Shown here one piece after another: positions 52,505 through 60,643 of a stretch of 64,000 nt of DNA. Source of the stretch: Dyadobacter fermentans (GTDB lineage Bacteria; Bacteroidota; Bacteroidia; Cytophagales; Spirosomataceae); assembly GCF_019924045.1 (NCBI RefSeq), contig NZ_JAHXBN010000010.1, positions 930,001 to 994,000 on the forward strand, read 5' to 3'. Position numbers and translations under genes: made by a program. The notes under the pieces are model-generated. The model made no database searches, had not been told where the DNA came from, and saw only the letters and a list, made by a program, of their open reading frames with translations. Each line of letters starts with the position of its first letter. Position 1 is the stretch's first letter.

Positions 52505-53875
52505 TTACAAACCGTATTTTTCCATCCTCCGATAAAGTGCTGCGCGGCTGAGTCCCAGTTCACGGGCGGCGTCGGTGATGTTTCCGTTGAAGCGTTTCAA
52601 TGCTTTGATGATCATCGTTTTTTCCATGTCTTCAAGGTCGAAACCAGTGGCAGTAGCAGGCTGCCCGGCCGAACTTTTGAGGAAAAGGTCATCAGGTTGC
52701 AAGGTTTTTTCCTGCGAAAGGATTACGGCTCGCTCTACGGCATGTTGCAGCTCGCGGATGTTCCCCGGCCAGTTGTACTGCTGCATTTTCTTCACCAATG
52801 CATTACTGATGTCGTTGACGGGGCGGTTATACTTTTTGGCGTATTGTTTGAGATAATAGTCGGCCAGTGCGCTGATATCCTCGGGCCTGTCGCGCAAAGG
52901 CGGCAGTTCGAGTTCGATGGTATTGATCCGGTAGAGCAAATCCTGGCGGAAGGTTTTCTCCGTCACCATCTTTTCGATATTCATATTGGTCGCGCAAATG
53001 AGGCGGACGTCGAGTGCGATGGGCTTGTTCGAGCCGACGCGGGTTACTTTGCGTTCCTGAATGACGGTAAGCAGCTTGGCTTGCAATGGTAATGTGAGGT
53101 TACCGATCTCGTCCAGGAAAATGGTACCGCCTTTTGCTTCTTCAAAACGACCGGCGCGGTCTTCTTTGGCATCCGTAAATGCGCCCTTCACGTGGCCGAA
53201 CAGCTCACTTTCGAAAAGTGTTTCGCTGATCGCCCCCAGATCGACAGCTACGAATGGCTTGTCGGCACGTTTGGAATGCTGGTGGACGTGTTTGGCGAGC
53301 TGCGTTTTACCCGTGCCATTTTCGCCGAGGATGATCACATTGGCATCGGTCGAAGCCACGCGCTCGGCCGTAACCAGCACCTGCCGCATGCTATCGCTGG
53401 TGGCAACGATGGTGTCCGTTGTAGCTTTATTGTTCTTCTTATTGTCGTCTTTACTCTTTTCTTCTACTACCGGCACCACTTTATCCTTGCCGGCTTCGAG
53501 CGCAGTGCTGATTGTCGCCAGGAGTTTATCGTTTTCCCACGGTTTCAAGACAAAATCAATTGCACCGGATTTGATCGCGCGGATTGCCATTTCAATGTCG
53601 CCGTAAGCGGTGATCATGATCACTTTCGCGGCGGGATTGATGTCGAGAATGCGGTCGAGCCAATGGAAACCTTCGCGTCCGCTGTTCACATCGCGGGTGA
53701 AGTTCATGTCGAGCAGGATCAGGTTATAATCGCCGTTGGTAACTAGGAATGGTAGTTTTTGGGGATTCTTCTCAATGTCGACCGCTTTGGCGTGTCGTTT
53801 CAGTAAAAGCTTGGCGGCGCTGAGGACATCAACGTCGTCGTCGATAATCAGGATTTTGGCTTCTGATAGTAGCAT
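52505..53875 (-). CDS. NtrC-family sigma-54-dependent response regulator
   Basis: 456 residues. Receiver domain 1-125 with phospho-acceptor Asp56 (YNLILLDMNF) and VMITAYGD. AAA+ domain (about 160-390): Walker A ILGENGTGKTQLAKH, the sigma-54-contact loop reads GAFTDA instead of GAFTGA, Walker B GGTIFLDEIGNL, and ATNMNIEKMV with the sensor/arginine region. The C-terminal Fis-type HTH reads NGNITDAARELGLSRAALYRRMEKYGL (as ITDAARELGLSRAALYRR). It activates sigma-54 promoters and is divergent from the export cluster, which carries matching sites (54027-54144). The stop lies 94 bp from GH127. Confidence 0.96.
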   Translation of the reverse strand: MLLSEAKILIIDDDVDVLSAAKLLLKRHAKAVDIEKNPQKLPFLVTNGDYNLILLDMNFTRDVNSGREGFHWLDRILDINPAAKVIMITAYGDIEMAIRAIKSGAIDFVLKPWENDKLLATISTALEAGKDKVVPVVEEKSKDDNKKNNKATTDTIVATSDSMRQVLVTAERVASTDANVIILGENGTGKTQLAKHVHQHSKRADKPFVAVDLGAISETLFESELFGHVKGAFTDAKEDRAGRFEEAKGGTIFLDEIGNLTLPLQAKLLTVIQERKVTRVGSNKPIALDVRLICATNMNIEKMVTEKTFRQDLLYRINTIELELPPLRDRPEDISALADYYLKQYAKKYNRPVNDISNALVKKMQQYNWPGNIRELQHAVERAVILSQEKTLQPDDLFLKSSAGQPATATGFDLEDMEKTMIIKALKRFNGNITDAARELGLSRAALYRRMEKYGL

Positions 53876-54026
53876 GGCTGTTATTTCTTGTGGTGCGCAG
53901 GGCGGGTTACACTGCCGGATAGGGACTTAACGGAATTGTTTGTCAAGATAAGGACGCAATTTGAAATATTATTTCCTAACAAGCTAAAATGTCACTATTT
54001 TACCTTAAAAAGGCAGCTTGAAAGGC

Positions 54027-54064
54027 TTGTCCGCGCCCGAACAAATTTGTCCGATAACGAACAA
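54027..54064. promoter_or_regulatory. Tandem palindromic activator sites (UAS) for the NtrC-type regulator
   Basis: Two copies of TTGTCCG-N4-CGAACAA (54027-54044 and 54047-54064) start 20 bp apart, so both lie on the same DNA face. They lie about 65-100 bp upstream of the -24/-12 promoter, between the regulator gene and the adaptor gene. This is the usual placement of enhancers for sigma-54 activators with Fis-type domains. Confidence 0.6.
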
Positions 54065-54128
54065 TATTAACCAAGTTATGAATTTAAATTATATTGATTT
54101 TCAGTGCGTTAGATAGCGCAGCCTTCTT

Positions 54129-54144
54129 TGGCATAGTGATTGGA
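54129..54144 (+). promoter_or_regulatory. Putative sigma-54 (-24/-12) promoter of the export cluster
   Basis: TGGCAT-AGTGA-TTGGA fits TGGCAC-N5-TTGCW except that the -12 GC reads GG and the -24 CAC reads CAT. It lies 45 bp before the adaptor start. The rest of 53876-54188 is AT-rich and holds no gene. Confidence 0.5.
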
Positions 54145-54188
54145 TTAGTAAAGCCAAATACAAAAGCGAACTCAATCACTAGCATATA

Positions 54189-55496
54189 ATGGAAGTTAAG
54201 ACACCTAACTCGACAAGCACCAGTAACGGATTTTCCGGAGGATCAACAATGGACCGAGTAAAACCCAAGAAATTCTGGAATACCAAACGTATCAGCATTA
54301 TTGGCGGTAGCGTATTACTGGCAGCGTTCCTGATTTACCAATTCATTTTTGCCGACAAGAGAAGCAAGCTAAATGTGGAGCAGGACAAGCTGACGATATC
54401 GACGGTCCAAAAAGGAAAATTCGACGAGTTCATCGTCGTGACCGGGGTGGTTCAACCCCTTAAAACCATCCAGCTCGATGCGATCGTAGGTGGTTATGTG
54501 ACAGAAAAACTCATTGAAGGCGGGAATATGGTGAAACAGGGCGACGTCCTGCTTCGCCTGGAAAACCAGAACCTGAAACTGAGTTTCCTTCAATCGGAAA
54601 CAGAGGCGAGCCGATTGGTAAACGATCTCCAGAATACCCGCCAGAACTTGAAAGTAGCACGTTTTACACTCCAAAAGACATTGAGTGACCTCGATTTCCA
54701 GCTCGACCAGGCGAAAGACGCGCATGAGCGTAATGTGAAGCTTTATAAAGACAAAGTGATTCCCGAGGCCGATTACCTGAAAACGAAACGCGATTACGAA
54801 AAACTGGTAAGACAGCGCGAAATCGAGATCGAATCACAGAAATACCAGGAAGAAAACGCCAAAATGCAGATCACGCAATTAGAAGGAACCTTGGCGAGCA
54901 CGCAGAAAAACGTAAGCCTGTGGCGCCAGACGCTCGACAACCTCGTGGTGAAGGCACCGGTATCGGGTCTGTTGTCGTCCATGAACATCGAAGTTGGCTC
55001 CAACATCAGCCAGGGCCAAAATATTGGTCAGATCGACGATTTGAACGGTTTTAAAATGCGGGTCAGCGTTGATGAGCACTATTTGTCGCGGATTTTTGTC
55101 GGGCTGAGTGGCTCCATGGAGTTCAACGGAAAAGACTACGGCTTGAAGATCATTAAGATATACCCGGAAATCCTGAGCGGACGTTTCGAAGTAGATATGA
55201 AGTTCGACAATGGCGCTCCCGACCTGGTTAAAAGAGGCCAGTCGGCCCCGATCCGTCTGCAACTGGGTCAGCCTTCGCAGGCCACATTGCTGCCGGTGGG
55301 TGGTTTCTTCTCCGAAACAGGCGGAAACTGGGTGTATGTGGTGGCTGATGGTGGCAAACGCGCCGCGAAACGCAAGATCACATTAGGCCGCAAAAATCCT
55401 GAATATTTCGAAGTTCTTGAAGGCTTGCAGCCGGGCGAGAAAGTAATCACGAGCTCATATGAGAACTTTGGAGATAATGAGGTGTTGGAATTTTAG
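54189..55496 (+). CDS. HlyD/MacA-type periplasmic adaptor of an efflux system
   Basis: 435 residues. The N-terminal cytoplasmic segment and a single membrane anchor (about 38-58; ISIIGGSVLLAAFLIYQFIF) precede the lipoyl-like half-motif VTGVVQPLKTIQLDAIVGGYV. Next come a long coiled coil (about 130-240; LRLENQNLKLSFLQSETEAS, QKTLSDLDFQLDQAK), the second lipoyl half NLVVKAPVSGLLSSMNIEVGS, and beta-barrel and membrane-proximal domains. It links an inner-membrane MacB-like ABC transporter to an outer-membrane channel. It is the first gene of the cluster behind the sigma-54 promoter; the ATPase gene follows after a 515-bp insertion. Confidence 0.92.
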   Translation: MEVKTPNSTSTSNGFSGGSTMDRVKPKKFWNTKRISIIGGSVLLAAFLIYQFIFADKRSKLNVEQDKLTISTVQKGKFDEFIVVTGVVQPLKTIQLDAIVGGYVTEKLIEGGNMVKQGDVLLRLENQNLKLSFLQSETEASRLVNDLQNTRQNLKVARFTLQKTLSDLDFQLDQAKDAHERNVKLYKDKVIPEADYLKTKRDYEKLVRQREIEIESQKYQEENAKMQITQLEGTLASTQKNVSLWRQTLDNLVVKAPVSGLLSSMNIEVGSNISQGQNIGQIDDLNGFKMRVSVDEHYLSRIFVGLSGSMEFNGKDYGLKIIKIYPEILSGRFEVDMKFDNGAPDLVKRGQSAPIRLQLGQPSQATLLPVGGFFSETGGNWVYVVADGGKRAAKRKITLGRKNPEYFEVLEGLQPGEKVITSSYENFGDNEVLEF

Positions 55497-55498
55497 TT

Positions 55499-55996
55499 AG
55501 GGAGGAATGGGAGGATGGAGGAAGGGGAGGAACGGGAGGAACGGTGAGTGAATAGTAGGTGAGGTTAGAAGTTTGTTTCTCTTGTTTTGATCAGGTTTTG
55601 GATCATCGCAGATAAGAGGCGGCTTTTGGAGATTAGTTCTGTTCCTTTTTCCTCGGTTATCAGGCCCGCTCCCATGGCGATGTAAATTTGGGTTCTCAGT
55701 TCACCGGATGATCCTTTTGCAATTCTTAAGAAACGTATAAACTCTTTGTTAGAATGACGCTCGAAACCCTCAGCAATGTTAGATGGAACCGACACTGCAG
55801 CGCGGCACATCTGGTCTTTGAGACTAAAATCACGGCAGGCGCCAAGCGTTTGATAAACATGGATGGATAAGTTAATCCCATCCTGCCAAACCTTTAAATC
55901 TTCAAATTTTTCAACTTTTGACATAACTAGTAGGATTGATGAAAGACAAGGGCAATAATAACCATTTTCCCCTTCCTCCTTCCTCCCTTTCCTCCA
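55499..55996. mobile_element. Bracketed insertion P3: purine arm, four-helix-bundle gene, pyrimidine arm
   Basis: Left arm (55499-55544) has GGAGGA at 55501, 55510, 55517, 55526 and 55535 (9-7-9-9 spacing). The right arm (55965-55996) is CCTTCCTCCTTCCTCCCTTTCC-like. The arms are 420 bp apart and bracket the four-helix-bundle gene on the opposite strand. Empty copies of the same brackets (P1, P2, P4) elsewhere share long identical arm segments. The insertion splits the adaptor gene from its ATPase gene. It is inferred to be mobile or formerly mobile. Confidence 0.5.
55565..55924 (-). CDS. Four-helix-bundle protein (S23/23S rRNA intervening-sequence type)
   Basis: 119 residues from ATG 55922-55924. 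The family pattern is clear: KFEDLKVWQDGINLSIHVYQ, FSLKDQMCRAAVSVPSNIAEGFER, HSNKEFIRFLRIAKGSSGELRTQI (as FIRFLRIAKGSSGELRTQI) and a last helix with SKSRLLSAMIQNLIK. These small bundle proteins are found in rRNA intervening sequences and as accessory (Avd-like) proteins of diversity-generating retroelements, where they bind nucleic acid. Here it sits alone, on the opposite strand within an export operon, bracketed by purine and pyrimidine arms. No reverse transcriptase or template repeat is seen nearby. Confidence 0.92.
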   Translation of the reverse strand: MSKVEKFEDLKVWQDGINLSIHVYQTLGACRDFSLKDQMCRAAVSVPSNIAEGFERHSNKEFIRFLRIAKGSSGELRTQIYIAMGAGLITEEKGTELISKSRLLSAMIQNLIKTRETNF

Positions 55997-56011
55997 AGCC
56001 TTTGAAACAAA

Positions 56012-56689
56012 ATGATCAAGATTAACAACATGCACAAGGTGTTTTCTACGGAAGAAGTAGAGACAACTGCCCTCAACGGCATCGACCTGGAAATTAAGGA
56101 CGGTGAGTTCGTAGCCATCATGGGGCCTTCCGGTTGCGGGAAATCGACCTTGCTGAACATTCTGGGATTGCTCGATAACCCGAGCGAGGGGTCGTACGAA
56201 TTTTACGGCACAGAGGTAGCAAAAATGTCGGAACGCCAGCGCGCGCAGATCCGCAAAGGGAATATCGGTTTCGTGTTCCAGAGCTTTAACCTGATCGACG
56301 AACTGACTGTATATGAAAACGTGGAGCTGCCATTGCTGTACCTCAAAACCCCTCCGGCAGAACGCAAGGAGAAAGTGGAGGCCGCACTTACCCGCATGAA
56401 TATGATGCACCGCCGCAACCACTTCCCGCAGCAGCTATCGGGTGGTCAGCAGCAGCGTACCGCTATCGCCCGTGCCGTAGTAGCCACTCCGAAAACAATC
56501 CTAGCCGATGAGCCGACGGGTAACCTCGATTCCAAGAACGGTGAAGAGGTAATGAACCTGCTAAGCCAATTGAATGGCGCCGGAACGACGATCCTGATGG
56601 TAACGCACTCGCCTTACGATGCCGGTTTCGCACACCGTGTAGTGAACCTGTTCGACGGTAAGATCGTGACTGAGAAGATACATGTTTAG
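56012..56689 (+). CDS. ABC transporter ATP-binding protein (MacB/LolD type)
   Basis: 225 residues. It is a complete nucleotide-binding subunit: Walker A MGPSGCGKSTLLNIL, Q-loop FVFQSFNLIDELTV, signature LSGGQQQRTAIARA, Walker B ILADEPTGNLDSKN and the H-loop LMVTHSPYDAGFAHR. The short length and NIGFVFQSFNL/GTTILMVTH segments place it with LolD/MacB-like exporters. It powers the FtsX-type permeases that follow. Upstream it is separated from the adaptor gene by the bracketed insertion, so it may depend on read-through or on its own promoter. Confidence 0.95.
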   Translation: MIKINNMHKVFSTEEVETTALNGIDLEIKDGEFVAIMGPSGCGKSTLLNILGLLDNPSEGSYEFYGTEVAKMSERQRAQIRKGNIGFVFQSFNLIDELTVYENVELPLLYLKTPPAERKEKVEAALTRMNMMHRRNHFPQQLSGGQQQRTAIARAVVATPKTILADEPTGNLDSKNGEEVMNLLSQLNGAGTTILMVTHSPYDAGFAHRVVNLFDGKIVTEKIHV

Positions 56690-56741
56690 AAATCCTCCGG
56701 CTATTGACGACTAGCGCGGCTTTATAGCAGGAACATTTGAT

Positions 56742-56783
56742 GCGGGGGCGAGCGCCTCCTGGAATGCAGTGTGGGGCCCCCGC
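56742..56783 (+). other. GC-rich hairpin within the export cluster
   Basis: GCGGGGGC (56742-56749) pairs perfectly with GCCCCCGC (56776-56783) around a 26-bp loop, in the 135-bp gap between the ATPase gene and the next gene. There is no T run after it, so it is more likely an RNA-processing or stability stem than a terminator. Confidence 0.45.
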
Positions 56784-56824
56784 GTGGTGCCAAAGCTAGT
56801 TTGAACAATATGCCAAATCTAACC

Positions 56825-57472
56825 ATGAAAAAAATCCTAACCATCCTGTTGGCCGGCGTAAGTACGCTGGCCATTGCCCAGAAGAGGGCGTACCTAAGCA
56901 GAAGCATTGACGACGACGGCAAAAAGCTGTCGATTAAAGTATCCGGAACGCTGGACGGCAAAGAAGTTGATGTCAACAAGACGTTTGATGTGGAGGGTAT
57001 GAGCCAGGAGGATCGCGAGGCGCTGCGCGATAAGGTATTGTCTTCGATAGCCGAGGGAAATCTGGAATTGCCTGCCCCGAAAGGCATTTGCAAGGAATCG
57101 GTGGCCGTGGCAGCGCGTCAGCGGAAACCCAAGCCGCCGGTACCGCCGGTTGCTCCCGCTCCTGAAATACCCGCAGATGAGCCTGAGACAATGGCATTCT
57201 CTTCCAATGAGGTGAATGCCGAAATGGTGTCGTCAGGGAAAGGATTTATCAAAGAACCAGCTTCGAAATATCCGAAAGACTTCTCCAAACACGTGCGCTA
57301 CAATTCGGAAACCGGTGAAATGTTTATCAAATACCGGTTTATGAAGGATGGCGACGAGTATATCTACGAAAAGACCGTGAATGCCGCCGAGAAATCGGAG
57401 AAGGAACGGCAGCGGATCATTCAAAATTTTGAAAGTGAAATGGGCCTGCCGGGAAACGGCATGGAAATGTAA
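56825..57472 (+). CDS. Secreted protein of unknown function in the export cluster
   Basis: 215 residues from ATG 56825 (signal peptide MKKILTILLAGVSTLAIAQ); an ATG 15 bp upstream is possible. The mature protein has an acidic-basic N-terminal region (SIDDDGKKLSIKVSGTLDGK), a Pro/Lys-rich linker (about 110-125; PKPPVPPVAPAPEIP) and a C-terminal domain with KYRFMKDGDEYIYEKTV. No family is recognised. It ends 12 bp before the first large permease gene and is probably translated with it, so it may be a periplasmic partner of the exporter. Confidence 0.75.
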   Translation: MKKILTILLAGVSTLAIAQKRAYLSRSIDDDGKKLSIKVSGTLDGKEVDVNKTFDVEGMSQEDREALRDKVLSSIAEGNLELPAPKGICKESVAVAARQRKPKPPVPPVAPAPEIPADEPETMAFSSNEVNAEMVSSGKGFIKEPASKYPKDFSKHVRYNSETGEMFIKYRFMKDGDEYIYEKTVNAAEKSEKERQRIIQNFESEMGLPGNGMEM

Positions 57473-57484
57473 AAGCTTGAAGTA

Positions 57485-59917
57485 ATGCTGAAAAACTATC
57501 TGAAAATTGCCTGGCGGAATCTGCGTAAACACAAGTTTTACACGTTTCTGAACATATTCGGTTTGTCGCTTGGGCTGGCAAGTTGCCTGCTCATTACGCT
57601 TTATGTGGTGGACGAGTTGAGTTACGACAGCACATTCGCGAACGCGGACCGTATTTACCGGATCAATGCAGATATCCGTTTCGGCGGTGCCGACATGGCG
57701 CTTGCAGTAGCGCCCGATCCTTTGGCATTTACATTAAAAAAGGATTACCCACAGATTGAGCAGGTGTTGCGGCTACGGGAAAATGGCAGCCAGCTTGTGC
57801 GTCGTGCCGATGCAACCGATAATTTGAAAGAAGATCATGTTTTTTACGCCGATTCGACATTCTTCAAAGTATTCCCGGTTCCGATGCTGCAAGGCGACCC
57901 GAATACCGCATTGCGTAATCCGCAAACGGTAGTGATCTCGGAAACGGATGCCCGGAAATACTTCGGAGACGCCAATCCGATGGGTAAGGCGTTGATGGTG
58001 GATAACAATACAACGTATACGGTTACCGGTGTCATGCGCGACATTCCTACGCAGTCGCACATGCGAGACGTGAACATGCTGCTTTCTATGAGTTCGACGG
58101 AGGAAAGCAGGCAAAATGCCTGGGGCAGCCATAATTTTAATACCTACATCCTTTTTCGTAAAGGCGTCGACGCGAAGCAGTTTGAAGCGAATTTTGAAAC
58201 TGTTTTGCAGAAATATACTTCCAAATGGATCAAGAGTTTTCTGGGATCGACGCTGGATGAGGTTCGGAAAACGGGCAATTACCTGGTTTATACATTAATA
58301 CCACTTAGAGATATCCATTTGCATTCGGACCGTACGGCGGAGATTAATGCCAATGGCAATATCCAGTATGTGTATATTTTTGGAGTCGTAGCGATTTTCC
58401 TGCTCTCCATTGCCTGCGTCAACTTCATGAACCTCGCCACGGCGCGTTCGGCAAATCGGGCGAAGGAGGTTGGAGTACGCAAAGCATTGGGGTCGGAACG
58501 GTCGTCACTGGTGAGCCAGTTCCTGACCGAGTCGGTGATGCTGAGCTTACTGTCGCTGGTACTCGCGATTCTGATCGCTTATCTCGCATTGCCGCTGTTC
58601 AACAATCTGGCAAGCAAGCAAATCGAGTTTCCCATCACGAATGTATGGTTTTGGTCGGTGCTGCTGCTGACGGGCGGCATTGTCGGCGTGTTGGCCGGAA
58701 GTTACCCGGCATTCTTCCTGTCGGCATTTCAACCATTGAAAGTCCTCAAAAACACAATTGAGCTGGAAGGCAGAGGAAGTGGTTACCTTCGCAATGCGTT
58801 GGTGGTATTCCAATTTGTGATTTCGGTAATGCTGATTGTCGGCACGGGTGTCATTTACCGGCAGCTTAACTACATTCAAACCAAGAAACTGGGCTTTAAT
58901 AAGGATCAGATGCTGATCGTGAACGACGCATATGCGTTGAACAACCAGGTGAAAGCGTTCAAAGAGCAGGTTTTGCAGCTTCCAAACGTCGAAAGCGCAA
59001 CGGTTACGAGCTTCCTGCCTACACCTTCTTCCCGTACCGACCATACTTTTTTTCCGGTTGGGGAAATGCAGCAGGATAAAGGCATTAATATGCAGAAATG
59101 GGCCGTGGATTATGATTTTGTGAAAACGATGGAGCTTCAAATGGCAAGTGGACGTGCTTTCGAAGAAGCATTCCCGTCCGATTCTACGGGTATTGTCATC
59201 AACGAAGCCGCGGCGAAAGTATTGGGCTATGCGGATCCGGTTGGCAAGAAGATATTCGGTTATGAAGATGCGGCATTAACGAAACGCGTCGACTACATGA
59301 TCATCGGCGTGGTGAAAAACTTCCACTTCGAATCGCTCAGGAGAAACATTGGTGCATTGAGTTTGATTCTCTATAAAAGTTCGGGGTCGGTGGTGTTTCG
59401 CATGAAAGGTGGCGACGCTCCCCGCACTGTAGAGCAGGTGGAGGCGCTTTGGAAGAAAATGGCCCCCGGGCAGCCTTTCAACTACAAATTTATGGACCAG
59501 GATTTCGACAACGTTTATCGCAGCGAACAGCGGGTAGGGGAGATATTTATCACATTCGCTACTATTTCCATCATTATTGGGTGCCTTGGATTGTTCGGTC
59601 TGTCAGCATTCACGGCAGAGCGCCGCACAAAAGAGATTGGTGTCCGTAAAGTACTTGGCGCGAGTGTGGTCAACATCGTGGCCCTGCTATCCAAGGAATT
59701 TATTAAGCTGATTGTGATAGCCATACTGATCGGCAGTCCGATCGCCTGGTTTGGTATGAATCATTGGTTAAGTGATTTCGCCTACCACGTTGATCTGGCC
59801 TGGTGGATGTTCGCTGCCGCCGGATTGCTGGCCATCGTGATCGCATTGCTTACGGTCAGTTTCCAAAGTATCAAAGCCGCGCTGATGAACCCGGTGAAGT
59901 CGTTGAAGTCCGAGTAG
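57485..59917 (+). CDS. MacB/FtsX-type ABC transporter permease
   Basis: 810 residues. The first segment KNYLKIAWRNLRKHKFYTFL and a membrane helix are followed by a large periplasmic MacB_PCD domain (about 50-280). Then comes an FtsX module (IACVNFMNLATARSANRAKE, GVRKALGSERSSLVSQFLTE), a second PCD (about 440-650), and a second FtsX module (GLFGLSAFTAERRTKEIGVRKVLGA, with KAALMNPVKSLKSE at the end). Such duplicated-module permeases are typical of Bacteroidota and are believed to export peptides, antibiotics or lipoprotein-like molecules with a MacA-type adaptor. A PIN toxin gene on the other strand starts 2 bp after the stop. Confidence 0.92.
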   Translation: MLKNYLKIAWRNLRKHKFYTFLNIFGLSLGLASCLLITLYVVDELSYDSTFANADRIYRINADIRFGGADMALAVAPDPLAFTLKKDYPQIEQVLRLRENGSQLVRRADATDNLKEDHVFYADSTFFKVFPVPMLQGDPNTALRNPQTVVISETDARKYFGDANPMGKALMVDNNTTYTVTGVMRDIPTQSHMRDVNMLLSMSSTEESRQNAWGSHNFNTYILFRKGVDAKQFEANFETVLQKYTSKWIKSFLGSTLDEVRKTGNYLVYTLIPLRDIHLHSDRTAEINANGNIQYVYIFGVVAIFLLSIACVNFMNLATARSANRAKEVGVRKALGSERSSLVSQFLTESVMLSLLSLVLAILIAYLALPLFNNLASKQIEFPITNVWFWSVLLLTGGIVGVLAGSYPAFFLSAFQPLKVLKNTIELEGRGSGYLRNALVVFQFVISVMLIVGTGVIYRQLNYIQTKKLGFNKDQMLIVNDAYALNNQVKAFKEQVLQLPNVESATVTSFLPTPSSRTDHTFFPVGEMQQDKGINMQKWAVDYDFVKTMELQMASGRAFEEAFPSDSTGIVINEAAAKVLGYADPVGKKIFGYEDAALTKRVDYMIIGVVKNFHFESLRRNIGALSLILYKSSGSVVFRMKGGDAPRTVEQVEALWKKMAPGQPFNYKFMDQDFDNVYRSEQRVGEIFITFATISIIIGCLGLFGLSAFTAERRTKEIGVRKVLGASVVNIVALLSKEFIKLIVIAILIGSPIAWFGMNHWLSDFAYHVDLAWWMFAAAGLLAIVIALLTVSFQSIKAALMNPVKSLKSE

Positions 59918-59918
59918 G

Positions 59919-60332
59919 TTACTGAAATTCGAGGAAGGGGTTGATGATTATGAGTTTTCCTTCGATGATTTGGTGGTGTTGTAGGTCCTCGGAATACAGT
60001 GTATTGCAACCGGCCGCGAGTGTAGAAGATATGATGATGCTGTCGAAAATCTGAAAATCATATTTTTTCAGAATATAGTAGGAATGATCGAGAATATCCT
60101 GATCAACAGAAATGATCTGACAGCGGTCAAAAATGAGATTGCATTTATACAGAACTTCCTGTTTTGGAAGTTTTAGCGCCCGTTTCGTAACATTAATGAA
60201 TTCGGAGACCACCTGTGTGCTGATAATTGGATTGGAAGCGACAATACTTTCACTGACACGTCTTTTAGTATGATCGTTTGCATCGTAGAGATACAGTAAA
60301 ACATTGGTGTCAAGCGCAGTATTAGTCGTCAT
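59919..60332 (-). CDS. PIN-domain toxin (VapC-like)
   Basis: 137 residues from ATG 60330-60332. The PIN-fold acidic residues are in place: TALDTNVLLYLYD (first Asp), SEFINVTKRAL (Glu), DFQIFDSIIISS (Asp) and TLYSEDLQHHQII (Asp). These residues bind Mg/Mn and cut RNA, typically tRNA, in type II systems. The start overlaps the antitoxin gene by 11 bp. A longer frame upstream is an artefact of the overlapping antitoxin. The pair lies on the opposite strand between two large permease genes of the export cluster. Confidence 0.9.
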   Translation of the reverse strand: MTTNTALDTNVLLYLYDANDHTKRRVSESIVASNPIISTQVVSEFINVTKRALKLPKQEVLYKCNLIFDRCQIISVDQDILDHSYYILKKYDFQIFDSIIISSTLAAGCNTLYSEDLQHHQIIEGKLIIINPFLEFQ

Positions 60333-60561
60333 AATTATTCGCTTCGTTGCGATCAAATTTGAAATTACTGAGGTCCACACGACTATCCTTGAAAATAGCC
60401 TCGATGGCCTCCATACGTTTTTGCTTTTCAAGTTCGGTTAATACGCGGGGCGCTTTTACCTCGCAAGCAACAACTTCAATCTCCTTTCCGACCATCTCTT
60501 TGGGAACAGTCAAAGTGAAGGTCGTACTCGTCGGGACGATAATTTTTCTGACTGGTTCCAT
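60322..60561 (-). CDS. Antitoxin partner of the PIN toxin
   Basis: 79 residues from ATG 60559-60561; a TTG at 60582 lies upstream of the likely transcription start and is rejected. The N-terminal half (KIIVPTSTTFTLTVPKEMVGKEIEVVA) resembles AbrB/MazE-like swapped-hairpin DNA-binding domains. The C-terminal half (KQKRMEAIEAIFKDSRVDLSN) is a helix and a tail that should cover the toxin active site. It precedes the toxin gene and overlaps it by 11 bp, the standard type II arrangement. Confidence 0.8.
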   Translation of the reverse strand: MEPVRKIIVPTSTTFTLTVPKEMVGKEIEVVACEVKAPRVLTELEKQKRMEAIEAIFKDSRVDLSNFKFDRNEANNYDD

Positions 60562-60583
60562 AGCATTAGCTTTTACAGACAAT

Positions 60584-60591
60584 CAAATATA
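60584..60591 (-). promoter_or_regulatory. Putative -7 box of the toxin-antitoxin operon
   Basis: The minus strand reads TATATTTG, an exact TAnnTTTG, about 23 bp before the antitoxin ATG. No good -33 TTG was found. The antitoxin probably autorepresses here. Confidence 0.4.
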
Positions 60592-60643
60592 TCCAATAAC
60601 ATATTGCACATCCTATTTATTCCATCACCAATGAACAAACGGT

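Noticed and set aside
55565..55924. Diversity-generating retroelement around the four-helix-bundle gene
   Set aside because: No reverse transcriptase, template repeat or variable-repeat target is visible nearby; the bundle protein alone is not enough.
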